Origin: Bifidobacterium tsurumiense | Lineage (GTDB): Bacteria > Actinomycetota > Actinomycetes > Actinomycetales > Bifidobacteriaceae | NCBI RefSeq assembly: GCF_000741765.1 | Contig: NZ_JGZU01000007.1 | Location: forward strand, 1 to 64,000 | Length of the DNA stretch: 64,000 nucleotides | Direction: 5' to 3' | In this document: positions 9,261 to 19,131 of the stretch, piece by piece | Numbering within the stretch: the stretch's first letter is position 1 | Layout: the number at the start of each line of letters is the position of its first letter | Made by a program: the position numbers and the translations under genes | The notes under the pieces: model-generated | Database searches by the model: none | Seen by the model: the letters and a program-made list of their open reading frames with translations, nothing else | Told to the model about the DNA's origin: nothing

Positions 9261-10301
9261 ATGACAGCGCATGCACTCAATGAAAATGGGAATACCAGCG
9301 AAGACGCGGCAATCATATTGCGCGACGCCGCAGTGCAACGAGGCGACAGAGTCATTTGGCAAAACGGCAGTTTCTCCATACCCTATGGCTCCGTAACCGC
9401 AATCGTCGGCACAAATGGCGCGGGCAAAACCACAATGATGCAGGCCGAGTTGGGTCTGATTCCTCTATCCCATGGCACGATGAGCATACTGGGAAAGCCC
9501 GCTGGCGCAGATAATCTGCATATCGGCTATGTGCCCCAAAGTTACACTTCCGATATCGATTCCAATCTCACAGCTGAGCAATCCGTATTACTGGGTTTGA
9601 CCGGAACCAAATTCGGCATTCATCTCATCACCCGACAGCAACGCAACAAAGTCCGCGAAGCCATGGCCTTCGTGGGCATAGAAGACAAGGCCCGTTACAG
9701 GCTCTCAGAACTTTCCGGCGGTTTGCGCCAACGAGTCGCCATAGCCCAAGCATTGGTAAGCGACCCCAAGCTGCTTATGCTTGACGAGCCACTGGCCAAT
9801 TTGGATCTGGCATCACAGCGGGCAACCATCCAAGTACTGACCAAACTCAATCGTGAACTCGGCATGACCATACAGGTTGTGGCACACGATCTCAATATGC
9901 TGCTCCCGATACTCACCGGCGCAGTGTATTTGCTGGACGGACACCCGCATTATGCAGCCATGGATGATGTGCTCGATGCAAAGCTTCTCACGCATTTGTA
10001 TGGAACTACCGTGCAGGTGGTCACTACGCCACAGGGCGATATGTTCGTCACACCAGGACTTGATGAGCGAGACAAGGCCAATCTGGATACCCATAAACCA
10101 AGCGAATTGGCGAAGATGCATCATCATTGTTCATCCGAAATGCAGGATGCGCGCAATTCACAGCTCAGTCATCCATCTGGCGCAGCAGAAACAAGTGACT
10201 TTGCAGCGGATCATGAATCCGACTCGAAGGATTCAACCGATAACAGCATCGAGCAAGAAACCGATACGCACAATTCGCATAGCACACAGTTCAATCGATA
10301 A
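9261..10301 (+). CDS. Metal ABC transporter ATP-binding protein
   Basis: The 346-residue ATPase belongs to the zinc/manganese (ZnuC/MntB) family. It shows Walker A GTNGAGKTT, the ABC signature LSGGLRQRVAIAQAL, Walker B LLMLDEPLA and the switch His in VVAHDLNML. After the ATPase core (about residue 270) comes a tail of about 65 residues rich in His, Ser, Asp and Glu (SELAKMHHHCSSEMQDARNS and on), which is not usual for the family and could bind metal. The ATG at 9261 is preceded by GGGAT; a GTG at 9216 is an alternative start. It follows the operator-like repeat and is followed, 10 bases on, by the permease gene. Confidence 0.88.
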   Translation: MTAHALNENGNTSEDAAIILRDAAVQRGDRVIWQNGSFSIPYGSVTAIVGTNGAGKTTMMQAELGLIPLSHGTMSILGKPAGADNLHIGYVPQSYTSDIDSNLTAEQSVLLGLTGTKFGIHLITRQQRNKVREAMAFVGIEDKARYRLSELSGGLRQRVAIAQALVSDPKLLMLDEPLANLDLASQRATIQVLTKLNRELGMTIQVVAHDLNMLLPILTGAVYLLDGHPHYAAMDDVLDAKLLTHLYGTTVQVVTTPQGDMFVTPGLDERDKANLDTHKPSELAKMHHHCSSEMQDARNSQLSHPSGAAETSDFAADHESDSKDSTDNSIEQETDTHNSHSTQFNR

Positions 10302-10311
10302 GGATCGCAGC

Positions 10312-11147
10312 ATGAGTTCAGTCAGTTTTTCCTTTGATCCGCAGTGGCTTCATGTACTCAGTGCATCTTTTATGACCAATGCCTTTGTTGCAGGATTGTG
10401 CATAGCCGTCGCAGCCGGAGTAATGGGATATTTCACGATCGCAAGGCAGTCGACATTCGCCGCCCACGCTCTCGCACATATAGGGTTGCCCGGTGCCACA
10501 GGCGCCGTATTGCTTGGTCTGCCTGTGTCTCTTGGCCTTGGCACATTCGCGTTGGGAGGTGCACTGATAATCGGAGCCTTGGGCAAACGTGCATCCCAGC
10601 GTGAAATCGCAACAGGAACCGTGTTGGCATTCGCAACAGGCCTTGGCCTTTTCTTTGCGCGTCTGTCCAGTTCTGCATCACAGCAGATGCAATCCATTCT
10701 TTTCGGATCGATTCTCACCATTACGACAGATCAGTTAATCGGTTTTGCCATATTTGATGTTGTGTTGTTGCTCTTGCTATCCATGATTTACAGGCCGTTG
10801 TTATTCAGTTCCCTGGACGAACAGGTGGCACAGGCCAAAGGCGTCCCCATCGGATGGATGAATATCGCCTTCATGGCCATGATGTCAGGCGTCATCACCA
10901 TCGCGGTTCCTGCGGTGGGAACGCTGTTGATTTTCGCATTGGTCATCACGCCGGCCGCAACGGCCAATATCGTGACCACTACCCCCTTCAAAGCCATGTT
11001 GACGGCGAGCTGCTCTGTTTGGTGGCCATTTGGGGCGGCTTGGTGCTCTCAGCCATGTTTCCCGCCCCTCCAAGCTTTATCATCGTGACCCTGTCGACGC
11101 TATTTTGGGCAATGGCTCATGGGTGGAAGGCGATTCGCACCCGTTGA
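10312..11147 (+). pseudogene. Metal ABC transporter permease (ZnuB/MntC family), frameshifted near the C-terminus
   Basis: An ABC-3 family membrane permease with about eight membrane segments starts at the ATG after AAGGATCGC. Typical stretches are RQSTFAAHALAHIGLPGATG and VPAVGTLLIFALVITPAATA. Up to about 11010 (KAMLTAS) the first frame is right. The expected continuation (LLCLVAIWGGLVLSAMFPAP) then lies in another frame ending at 11147, while the first frame runs on to 11088 with unrelated residues. One added base would give 278 residues, a normal length. The break affects roughly the last 45 residues. It may be a sequencing error or a recent mutation. Confidence 0.82.
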
Positions 11148-11395
11148 ACTAAGCGTCTAGGAATGCATCTGAAGCGCAACACATAGGGCTTGGAATTATT
11201 GCAAGGCGCATATAATCAGCCATCGGATTCGTGATTGCAGGTGGATAGGACTTATGTTGCAATATGCCCTCTCCTATGCTGCGCGCATATGCATATCCCG
11301 ACGCCTCAAATGTCAATGCATATGGTGTTGGGTCCAGTTGTATCCATAGATGAGAGGGTTGAGTCGCAAGCGATGCATGCTAAGCGACCAAGGCA

Positions 11396-11914
11396 TTACC
11401 TGTGTGCAACCACCAATGCTGTCGCGGTGCAAGCCAATCCCTCACCTGCTCCTGTAAATCCCATGCCATCAGTTGTGGTGGCACTCACCGAAACAGGACA
11501 ACCAGCGGCTGCCGAGAGGACTTCTTGTGCTTGAGCGCGTCGAGACGCCAGTTTGGGTCGATTGCCAACGATAACCAGTGAAGCGTTGACAGGTTCCACA
11601 TTGTTGTCTCGCAATAATTGCGCAACCTCGCCCAGCATCTGTACTCCATGCATACCAGCCCCGCGGGCATGGGATCCAACGCCAAAAACGGTCCCGATAT
11701 CACCCAAACCAGCGGCGGATAGCAAAGCATCGATCAGGGCGTGCACCGCAACATCACCATCGGAATCCCCCTCGATTCCAATGCCATCCCAACGCAATCC
11801 AGCCAGCCACAATTCTCGGCCGCTGTCAGCAGGCGCAAAACGGTGCGCATCAACACCGATGCCCGTGCGCATCATCTGATGGTCACGGGCATTCGGTTCC
11901 TGAGTTGAACTCAT
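11396..11914 (-). CDS. ispF: 2-C-methyl-D-erythritol 2,4-cyclodiphosphate synthase
   Basis: This enzyme of the MEP isoprenoid pathway cyclises CDP-methylerythritol 2-phosphate with release of CMP. The 172-residue protein has the zinc ligands in GVDAHRF and the second metal-site His in DGDVAVHALIDALLSAAGLGDIG, plus the C-terminal SATTTDGMGFTGAGEG. The family is about 155-165 residues; a short N-terminal extension precedes MMRTGIGVDAH. Its ATG overlaps the carD stop codon (ATGA), so the two are translationally coupled. The carD-ispF neighbourhood is typical of Actinobacteria; the ispD gene often found between them is absent here. Confidence 0.95.
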   Translation of the reverse strand: MSSTQEPNARDHQMMRTGIGVDAHRFAPADSGRELWLAGLRWDGIGIEGDSDGDVAVHALIDALLSAAGLGDIGTVFGVGSHARGAGMHGVQMLGEVAQLLRDNNVEPVNASLVIVGNRPKLASRRAQAQEVLSAAAGCPVSVSATTTDGMGFTGAGEGLACTATALVVAHR

Positions 11915-12510
11915 TTCTTCTTTTTGCTTTTCTTGGACTCGGCCTCAAGCCTTGCCAAAGTATCGGCAGCAGGCTCCTCAGGAGCCTCGGTGTGATGATC
12001 CTCATCACCCGGCATCGGATCCGCATAACCGAGATTCACATCGAGCAAACGCTGGGCCTGTTCCTCGTCAAGCTTTTCAGACAAGGCGATCTCCGATGTC
12101 AAAATGCTGCGAGCTCGAGTCAGCATACGCTTTTCGCCTGCTGACAAGCCATGTTCATCAACATCACGCTGAGCCAGGTCACGCACCACTTCGGCAATCT
12201 TATTGACATCGCCAGTAGCAATCTTTTCGACGTTGAGCTTGTATCTGCGAGACCAGTTCATTTCCTTTTCGATGATCGGAGTACGCAGGATTTCAAATAC
12301 CTTGGCTACCTCGTTGCCGTCGACAATATCGCGAACGCCAACCTTCTTGGCGTTATCAACTGGCACATTGATAACCAGTCCATCCGATGACAATACCGAA
12401 AGCTGCAGGTATTCGCGCGTTACACCTTTTACCGTTCGTTCGGTGATGGCTTCCACCTTTGCCGCGCCATGACGCGGATAGACGACCATATCGCCGACCT
12501 TGTACCCCAT
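11911..12510 (-). CDS. carD: CarD family transcriptional regulator
   Basis: This is the essential actinobacterial RNA polymerase-binding protein that stabilises the open promoter complex. The 199-residue product starts MGYKVGDMVVYPRHGAAKVE, the Tudor-like RNA polymerase-interaction domain, and continues with the helical DNA-binding domain (MNWSRRYKLNVEKIATGDV and on, about residues 85-165). The Lys-rich C-terminal tail ends KKSKKKK and is longer than in mycobacterial CarD (about 162 residues). A strong Shine-Dalgarno GGAGG precedes the start. It overlaps ispF by 4 bases. Confidence 0.95.
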   Translation of the reverse strand: MGYKVGDMVVYPRHGAAKVEAITERTVKGVTREYLQLSVLSSDGLVINVPVDNAKKVGVRDIVDGNEVAKVFEILRTPIIEKEMNWSRRYKLNVEKIATGDVNKIAEVVRDLAQRDVDEHGLSAGEKRMLTRARSILTSEIALSEKLDEEQAQRLLDVNLGYADPMPGDEDHHTEAPEEPAADTLARLEAESKKSKKKK

Positions 12511-12694
12511 GAATCCTCCGTGAGAGCAGACTGAAACTCGGTTAATTATGCCATCTCACCAAGACTTCATCGTTGCAACAGCTGAATTTCACATGAATAT
12601 ACGAAACACACCGTGTCAAAGGTTCGCGTTCAGGCATTCTCGTGTCTATGCTTTGAGCATGAGCACTAACAAGAACATCAATGAGGATACCGTT

Positions 12695-14890
12695 ATGCTG
12701 CCGGTTGACCAGGGCATACTTAATTCCGTATCCAATGCAGAGTATTACAATCCGCACGAGGTGCTCGGGGCGCACCTCGGAACCGACAGTGGTGAAGGTT
12801 TCGTAACCGTGCGAGTCCTCAGACCTTTTGCCAAGACGGTGACCATAATCACCTTGGACGGCAAATATGAGGCAAAGCATGAATACAATGGCGTATTCAC
12901 CGCGGTTTTCGCCGCACAAAAGAATGGCGACGAATGGGCCGTCCCTGATTATCGAGTACAAACGACATATGCGGACGGCACAGTACTAAATGAAGATGAC
13001 CCATATCGTTATCTCCCCCAAATAGGCGATATGGATACCTACCTATTCGCAGAGGGCCGTCACGAACGCCTGTGGGATGCGCTGGGCGCTCATCTCCATC
13101 ATTTCGACGATCCGTTAGGAGATATTGAAGGCACAGCCTTCACGGTGTGGGCTCCTAATGCGCATGCGGTCCGCGTTGTCGGCAATTTCAATGGCTGGGA
13201 CGGCCGTCGCCATGCCATGCGAGAGCTTGGGTCTTCCGGCGTATGGGAATTGTTCATTCCAGGTGTGGGTGTCGGCGAGGTCTACAAGTACGAAATCCTG
13301 AATGCCAACGGTGTTTGGGAGATGAAAGCCGATCCTATGGAGCGCTCCCATGAGGTACCTCCTGCAACCGGTTCTGTGGTGAGCGATTCCACATTTAAAT
13401 GGAGCGACGAAAAGTGGATGCAACAACGCGCGGCCACGGATCCGCATTCCGGTCCTGTGAGCATTTACGAAGTGCATGCAGGCAGTTGGAAGAAGAGCAT
13501 TCGCGATTATCGCGAGCTTGCTGAGGAACTCGTGGCGTATGTATCCAAAGAAGGGTTCACCCACGTTGAGTTCATGCCTCTTGCAGAGCACCCCTTCTCC
13601 GGCTCTTGGGGCTATCAGGTCACTGGATATTACGCGGTCGATTCGCGACTTGGTTCCCCTGATGACTTCAAGTATCTGGTAGATCGATTCCATCAGGCCG
13701 GAATCGGCGTGATCATGGATTGGGTCCCCGCCCACTTCCCCAAGGACAGCTTCGCCTTGGGTCGCTTTGACGGCACTCCTTTGTATGAAGACCCGGATCC
13801 CACCCGTGGCGACCACCCTGATTGGGGAACGTACATCTTCAACTTCGGACGTCGCGAAGTTCGCAACTTCCTCGTAGCGAATGCCAACTTCTGGCTGAGC
13901 GAATACCATATTGATGCATTGCGAGTCGACGCGGTGTCTTCTATGTTGTATCTGGATTACAGCCGCGAGCCAGGTCAATGGCATCCCAATATCTATGGTG
14001 GCCGTGAGAATCTTGAAGCCATCGATTTCCTCAAAGAAGCCAATGCCACTGCCTATAAGAACAATCCTGGCATCATGATGATCGCTGAGGAATCCACGGC
14101 ATATCAAGGCATCACCGCGCCCACCGACGCCGGAGGCCTTGGTTTCGGTCTCAAATGGAATATGGGCTGGATGCATGACACCCTTGAATATCTGCACGAG
14201 GAACCCATCAATCGCAAATGGCATCATAATGAGATCACATTCTCCATGGTCTACGCATATTCCGAGCATTATGTGCTGCCGATAAGCCATGATGAAGTCG
14301 TGCATGGCAAGGGTTCATTATTCGGCAAGTTCCCCGGCAACGACTGGCAGCGCTATGCCGGCGTTCGTGCGCTGTTTGCCTATCAGTGGGCTCATCCAGG
14401 CAAGAATCTGACCTTCATGGGCAATGAAATCGCACAATATGGCGAATGGAATCATGACTCCTCTGTGGATTGGAATGCGCTGAATTGGCAGGAACATCGT
14501 CAGATTCAGAAGCTGGTAGCGGATTTGAATGCCTTGTATAAGGCTTCACCTGCATTGTGGAGCCAGGATTTCGATCCTGCTGGTTTCCAGTGGTTGACCA
14601 GCGATGATGCGGACCACAATACGCTGAGTTTCATGCGTATCGGCTCTCAGGGCGAAACCATGGTTGTCGTAGTAAACTTCTCAGGTGAAGCTTGGCAGGA
14701 TTACCAGGTACCGCTGCCCAAGGGCGGTCGTTGGAACGAGGTGCTCACCACCGACGACGAACAATACGGCGGTTCCGGTATCCATAATGGAAGCTTCGAA
14801 GCTCAGGAGGAAGAATACCATTCCCGCCCATATTCGGCGAGACTCACCATTCCGGCACTGGGAGCGGTATTCTTGAAGCCTGAAGACTGA
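12695..14890 (+). CDS. glgB: 1,4-alpha-glucan branching enzyme
   Basis: A GH13 enzyme that introduces alpha-1,6 branches into glycogen. The 731-residue product has an N-terminal CBM48/early-set region ([20 protein letters not shown]), then the catalytic barrel with [13 protein letters not shown], the nucleophile region [18 protein letters not shown], the acid/base MMIAEESTA and [14 protein letters not shown]. Start: the ATG at 12695 is preceded by GAGGAT at ideal spacing, whereas the upstream ATG at 12659 has no ribosome binding site. The two-component system genes follow 13 bases downstream on the same strand. Confidence 0.95.
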   Translation: MLPVDQGILNSVSNAEYYNPHEVLGAHLGTDSGEGFVTVRVLRPFAKTVTIITLDGKYEAKHEYNGVFTAVFAAQKNGDEWAVPDYRVQTTYADGTVLNEDDPYRYLPQIGDMDTYLFAEGRHERLWDALGAHLHHFDDPLGDIEGTAFTVWAPNAHAVRVVGNFNGWDGRRHAMRELGSSGVWELFIPGVGVGEVYKYEILNANGVWEMKADPMERSHEVPPATGSVVSDSTFKWSDEKWMQQRAATDPHSGPVSIYEVHAGSWKKSIRDYRELAEELVAYVSKEGFTHVEFMPLAEHPFSGSWGYQVTGYYAVDSRLGSPDDFKYLVDRFHQAGIGVIMDWVPAHFPKDSFALGRFDGTPLYEDPDPTRGDHPDWGTYIFNFGRREVRNFLVANANFWLSEYHIDALRVDAVSSMLYLDYSREPGQWHPNIYGGRENLEAIDFLKEANATAYKNNPGIMMIAEESTAYQGITAPTDAGGLGFGLKWNMGWMHDTLEYLHEEPINRKWHHNEITFSMVYAYSEHYVLPISHDEVVHGKGSLFGKFPGNDWQRYAGVRALFAYQWAHPGKNLTFMGNEIAQYGEWNHDSSVDWNALNWQEHRQIQKLVADLNALYKASPALWSQDFDPAGFQWLTSDDADHNTLSFMRIGSQGETMVVVVNFSGEAWQDYQVPLPKGGRWNEVLTTDDEQYGGSGIHNGSFEAQEEEYHSRPYSARLTIPALGAVFLKPED

Positions 14891-14903
14891 AAGGCAAACC
14901 AAT

Positions 14904-15641
14904 ATGCTTAATACTGTTCACCGCCAACCGGTGCCACGCACCATCCTGGTTGTTGAAGACGAGCCTGATCTGGCTACGGCTATTGCACAACGCATCACAG
15001 CAAAAGGATGGACGGCACGCGTGGCATCGGATGGTGCCAGCGCAGTGCGCGCTGCAAGCCAGCTCAAGCCTGACTTGATCATCATGGATATCATGCTGCC
15101 GATTATGGATGGCATCGAAGCGACGAAACGCATTGTGGCAGAACGCCCGATTCCTGTATTGATGCTCACAGCACGAGATGCGGAAGCGGATAAGGTGCTC
15201 GGACTGGGAGCCGGGGCCGATGATTACATGACCAAGCCCTTCTCCCCGCGCGAACTCATCGCTCGTTGCGAAGCCTTGTTCCGTCGTATTGAGCGTGCCG
15301 CAACCATTGCCAAGAACATGGAGAATGAAAAGGTTTTGGACTTCGGTGAGCTGGTCATCGATCCGCGCCAGCGCATAGTCACCATGAACGGCGAGCAGAT
15401 TCATCTCACACCGACAGAATTTGATTTGTTGGCTACCCTGGCTCGTAAGCCCAAGTCGGTATTCAAGCGAGAAAAGCTGCTCGAAGAGGTATGGGATTGG
15501 CCTGACGCTTCCGGAACCCGTACTGTGGATTCACATGTCAAGGCCTTGCGCCACAAGCTCGGTTCTGAAATGATTCGCACGGCTCACGGTGTGGGATATG
15601 CCTTTGAACCACCGGAGCCGGATCACAGTTCCGAGAACTAA
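14904..15641 (+). CDS. OmpR/PhoB-family response regulator
   Basis: The 245-residue protein has a receiver domain with acidic pocket VVEDEPD, phosphoacceptor Asp in LIIMDIMLPIMDG, the Thr in LMLTARDAEAD and the conserved Lys in DDYMTKPFSP. A winged-helix DNA-binding domain follows (about residues 150-240: LTPTEFDLLATLARKPKSVF and TRTVDSHVKALRHKLG). The histidine kinase gene starts 19 bases later, so the two form a pair. The signal and targets cannot be inferred; location next to glgB may be incidental. Confidence 0.95.
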   Translation: MLNTVHRQPVPRTILVVEDEPDLATAIAQRITAKGWTARVASDGASAVRAASQLKPDLIIMDIMLPIMDGIEATKRIVAERPIPVLMLTARDAEADKVLGLGAGADDYMTKPFSPRELIARCEALFRRIERAATIAKNMENEKVLDFGELVIDPRQRIVTMNGEQIHLTPTEFDLLATLARKPKSVFKREKLLEEVWDWPDASGTRTVDSHVKALRHKLGSEMIRTAHGVGYAFEPPEPDHSSEN

Positions 15642-15660
15642 GGCTGAGCAAGAGGTTAAT

Positions 15661-16731
15661 GTGCCTAATTTCGCTCGTAATTCCCGTCGCCCGGAATCCT
15701 TTGTGGACTCCGGGCGACCTATTGGTCTGCTCTCCTCACTCAAGGTCGAACTCAGTGCACTCATCGCCATCGCCACGGCTATATCCTTTGTCATGGCTTG
15801 GTTCCTGCTCAAAGTCGGGTGGAGTGGCTGGGTGGCTATGCCGCTCACCTTGGCCGTCTCTTTGGGTATCACCTACCTGTTCTCTCGTGGTCTGACCTCA
15901 CCGTTACGCCAAATGCGAGATGCCGCCGAAGCGATGGCTGATGGGGATTATACGGTCCGAGTGGAAACAGGAACCGATAGCAATGATGAGGTCGGACAGC
16001 TTGCACGCTCCTTTAACGATATGGCTGAGGAACTGCAGCATGCAGATCAAATGCGTTCCGATATGATCGCCAATGTCAGCCATGAATTGCGTACCCCTGT
16101 TTCGGCACTGCAGGCCATGCTGGAGAATCTTGCCGATGGGGTGATCGAACCCACTCCAGCCAATCTTGACGGCATTTTGAAACAGACCTATCGTCTTTCC
16201 GATCTGATTGCCTTCTTGCTTGATCTTTCCCGTATGGAAGCAGGAGCCGCAAGCCTCGAAATTGAATCCTTCAATTTCGCCCAGTTCATCGATGAAACCG
16301 TGGAACCATTGGAAATAGCCGATGCCGGACATGCCCATTCCATCGAGGTGCATGTGCCCGAATCCATAACCATGGAAGGCGACCAGGATCGTTTGCGCCA
16401 GCTGTTCACCAATATCATCGCCAATGCCTTAAAGCATTCCGCGGATGAAACCACGGTATTAATCGAAGCACATATCGACGAGGACCACGGCATGATCGTG
16501 ACCAATGTGGTGAACTTCGGCTCGCAGATCCCCAAAGAGGCACGCTCGGATATATTCCGTAGATTCGTCAAAGGTAAGACAGGTCCCGGCACTGAATCCG
16601 GTGGCACTGGTCTTGGATTGTCCATAGCCCGATGGGCCGCGCATCTGCATGGCGGCACGGTGCGAGTGGTCGATGACCCAAGAGGTGCTGATTTCGAGAT
16701 CGTTCTGCCGAAATACCACATCGCATTGTGA
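15661..16731 (+). CDS. HAMP-domain sensor histidine kinase
   Basis: The 356-residue kinase is the partner of the preceding regulator. It has two membrane helices (about residues 30-82) with almost no extracellular loop, then a HAMP domain, the phosphoacceptor H-box NVSHELRTPVSALQAML and the ATPase motifs N-box FTNIIANALKHS and GTGLGLSIARWAAHL. The lack of an extracellular sensor domain suggests intramembrane sensing. The start chosen is GTG 15661, following AAGAGG; the frame also remains open upstream inside the regulator gene. Confidence 0.9.
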   Translation: MPNFARNSRRPESFVDSGRPIGLLSSLKVELSALIAIATAISFVMAWFLLKVGWSGWVAMPLTLAVSLGITYLFSRGLTSPLRQMRDAAEAMADGDYTVRVETGTDSNDEVGQLARSFNDMAEELQHADQMRSDMIANVSHELRTPVSALQAMLENLADGVIEPTPANLDGILKQTYRLSDLIAFLLDLSRMEAGAASLEIESFNFAQFIDETVEPLEIADAGHAHSIEVHVPESITMEGDQDRLRQLFTNIIANALKHSADETTVLIEAHIDEDHGMIVTNVVNFGSQIPKEARSDIFRRFVKGKTGPGTESGGTGLGLSIARWAAHLHGGTVRVVDDPRGADFEIVLPKYHIAL

Positions 16732-16801
16732 CTCGACCATGGTGAAAACAGACCTCATACGGTCACTTTCACCGGATACGTGTGTTATGGTATTCGCTCC
16801 T

Positions 16802-16859
16802 AACCAATGATATTCGCATGGATACACCTCACCCTGTGTCCATGCGAATATCATTGGTT
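16802..16859. terminator. Perfect 21-bp inverted repeat between convergent genes
   Basis: Arms at 16802-16822 and 16839-16859 are exact complements around a 16-nt loop. The hairpin lies between the convergent kinase and comF-like genes and includes the comF-like stop codon, so one arm encodes its last residues (NDIRMD). It probably serves both strands as a terminator, although no U-tract follows on either side. Confidence 0.7.
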
Positions 16860-17527
16860 GCTGCCAACGCGACGGCCGCATCTACTTGCAATCCCGCAGT
16901 CTGCAGCGCATTGATACATTGGGACATTGTTGCCCCAGTGGTGATGATGTCATCGATCAGAATAACCGTGTCTGCATCCCCGCAACCGTTCAGATCCACT
17001 CTGATGTGATTGCGGAGTCTGCCCGATCTTCTCCCTGCACTGCCTGCTACGGATTTTTCCACTTTGCCGGTCATGGATAGCGCAGTACGCACATGCGCTT
17101 CCACTCCCCTGCCACGCAGCTCTCGAGCCACATATTGCGTCAAATTCTTGGTATGCCACCTTCCACGAGCACGCATTGAACGATGAGAAGAAGGTGCCGG
17201 AATCAAAACAACTGGACCAGCTCTGATATCTGCACATTGCATTATGAGATCTGTCAGAATTCCGGCAAAAACGCGGTCACACTCGAGATCCCCATGATCT
17301 TTCCACTGCAAAATCGCTGTTCGTATGCTGCCCTCATATCCGGCACATGCATAGGCATGGTCCAAAGAACAGCCATACAGGCTTCTCATCCGAAAACGAT
17401 GCATCAATGACCAACATGCATCACACAGCACAGCATCAACTTCGCCACACCCAGCGCATCCACGCGGCACGATAACATCGCGTACCAATGCCATGAACGA
17501 TTTCAACACATACACTGCTCGATTCAT
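16829..17527 (-). CDS. ComF family phosphoribosyltransferase-like protein
   Basis: The 232-residue protein has an N-terminal zinc-finger-like Cys cluster (GCAGCGEVDAVLCDAC) and a type I phosphoribosyltransferase fold with the PRPP-binding motif VILIDDIITTGATM. In competent bacteria ComFC supports DNA uptake; in Actinobacteria the role is unproven. The start at 17527 (MNRAVYVLKSF) fits the family. The frame is open 72 codons further upstream and encodes another Cys pair (CRCDACLES), so a longer form cannot be excluded. The last codons lie inside a 21-bp inverted repeat. Confidence 0.82.
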   Translation of the reverse strand: MNRAVYVLKSFMALVRDVIVPRGCAGCGEVDAVLCDACWSLMHRFRMRSLYGCSLDHAYACAGYEGSIRTAILQWKDHGDLECDRVFAGILTDLIMQCADIRAGPVVLIPAPSSHRSMRARGRWHTKNLTQYVARELRGRGVEAHVRTALSMTGKVEKSVAGSAGRRSGRLRNHIRVDLNGCGDADTVILIDDIITTGATMSQCINALQTAGLQVDAAVALAATNDIRMDTG

Positions 17528-17786
17528 GCCATCACAATAGCGTTGTCGGCATTGATTGAGAATGCTCTGCCACACATGTGGTCGGAGGTTTTTGGGTGGC
17601 CTAGTAATTCGGTAAGAGTGAGACTCCAGACAGGCATCGCAACGGCATACTGAGAGAGATGTGGGAATCCTCGCCAATAGCACAGGCACCTCATACGCCA
17701 CAACACCGGACCGAGTTACCGCTTCTTGAAGCAGCTGATGCAACCCGTCCTCACCGATAAGCGTTCGACAAGGTTATTATGACCGA

Positions 17787-18602
17787 TTATCGAATGGCAC
17801 TGCACCAAGATATGAGCTCGTCACACAATGTCAAAGTATCCTCGGGCCCCTGCACCCTCAACGCCATAGCACCCGCCAAAGCAGCGGGATAATCATTGCC
17901 GCCTGGATCCATCCGGTCGCCCACAAAAGCGATACTGGCAACACTCGTATGAGTCTGTTCTGCCAATGCTCGAACAGCATATGCCTTGTCGACTCCGCTC
18001 AATGAAATATCCACACTGGTAAAACCGCCTGAGCGAACGGTTAAATCGGGAATATCCGGAGCCACGGATGCCACTAATTTCGCTTTTTTGACATTGCCGG
18101 GGTCCCATACTTCCTTGGCATGGGATGGCGCCTGCTGTCCCAATGCCGAAAAGGTAATCTGACTTCCTCTGTCCTCAATGCGATCGCCCCAAGGATGTTC
18201 TTCCCAAATTCCCTGTTCGCGGGCATGGCGCTCAAGGGATTCAGTGGCTCTCTGACGTTGCTCATCCGTGAGATTATGCGCATATATGCAGCTCCAATCC
18301 CCATCAATCCAACGGTAATACCGTGCACCACTCGTTGGCATCACATGCAAGGCTTCGTATCGCACATCCTTGTTCGCAAGCATTGCAAGTACCTGGCTCT
18401 CTACCAGTGCCATTTTTCCGCCAGTCACAACAGCAATATTCACAAGATGCGTGAGCTTTGCGATACGTTCGGCCATTGCCTCGCTCATCGGCCGTTTCGA
18501 CCGTGCCAAGGTATTGTCAAGGTCAAAAGCGAGTATGCTCATATGCTTGCATATCGCTTGCAAATCGGCGTCATTCCAGTCCGGAACCGCGACTTCATCC
18601 AT
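17787..18602 (-). CDS. HAD-IIB family hydrolase
   Basis: The 271-residue cytoplasmic phosphatase-like protein has all four HAD motifs: ILAFDLDNTLARS (nucleophile Asp), VVTGG, the Lys in SGVDKAYAV and FVGDRMDPGGND. The cap region resembles sugar-phosphate phosphatases and phosphomannomutase-like members of the IIB group. The start is set by AGGAGGT six bases before the ATG at 18602; the longer open frame to 19001 lies over the oppositely oriented neighbour and is not supported. Substrate unknown. Confidence 0.88.
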   Translation of the reverse strand: MDEVAVPDWNDADLQAICKHMSILAFDLDNTLARSKRPMSEAMAERIAKLTHLVNIAVVTGGKMALVESQVLAMLANKDVRYEALHVMPTSGARYYRWIDGDWSCIYAHNLTDEQRQRATESLERHAREQGIWEEHPWGDRIEDRGSQITFSALGQQAPSHAKEVWDPGNVKKAKLVASVAPDIPDLTVRSGGFTSVDISLSGVDKAYAVRALAEQTHTSVASIAFVGDRMDPGGNDYPAALAGAMALRVQGPEDTLTLCDELISWCSAIR

Positions 18603-18659
18603 TGCATGACCTCCTGTTGAGATAAGCCAATGACTGTATCCTAGCCTATTGCCTACGTC

Positions 18660-19106
18660 TTGACCTATGGTGGAGGCATGTTGCAACCTCCTTGGCAAGC
18701 TCATGTGTATCGAAACCGCCACGGTCGCGGAGTCAGAACACCCATGTTCGGCGTGCGTTTGCCTCGGTATCGCACCAGTAGCGGAATGTTTGACGATATG
18801 GTAGCTGCGCAGATCCGCAGATTGAACGGAGCTTGGCCGAATCTGATCAAGCCTGTCCAATTCGCTGTTGAGGATGTGCCACCATCCCAACCCGCTCCAT
18901 GGGAGGCCAATCCAAGCATGGCATCGCAATGCTTCACTGCAGGTCGCGGAATTCCTGCACGCATCGTGCTGTACCGGATGCCCTTGCAAACCCACGCCCA
19001 TTCAAAGATGGAGCTTCAGTGGGCCATACGGGACGAGCTAGTCGGAAGACTGGCGGAATTGTATGGTCGCAGGCCTGAGGAAATAGACCCTGAATGGGGA
19101 TTGTAA
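18660..19106 (+). CDS. Metallopeptidase-like (zincin fold) protein with degenerate active site
   Basis: The 148-residue protein resembles the small actinobacterial family annotated as metallopeptidases: a basic N-terminus with RTPMFGVRLPRYRT, then FDDMVAAQIRRLN, FAVEDVPP and the closing IVLYRMPLQTHAHSKMELQWA with LVGRLAELYGRRPEEIDPEWG. The HExxH zinc motif of active zincins is not present (RDELVGRLAELYG at that place), so catalysis is doubtful. Start at 18660 or the in-frame ATG 18678. It diverges from the HAD gene and converges on the DUF5719 gene. Confidence 0.78.
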   Translation: MTYGGGMLQPPWQAHVYRNRHGRGVRTPMFGVRLPRYRTSSGMFDDMVAAQIRRLNGAWPNLIKPVQFAVEDVPPSQPAPWEANPSMASQCFTAGRGIPARIVLYRMPLQTHAHSKMELQWAIRDELVGRLAELYGRRPEEIDPEWGL

Positions 19107-19131
19107 ACAACCACCATTCAAAGTATCGAGC

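Noticed and set aside
10990..11040. Programmed -1 frameshift in the metal-ABC permease
   Set aside because: No slippery heptamer or downstream pseudoknot seen; simple indel is the better reading.
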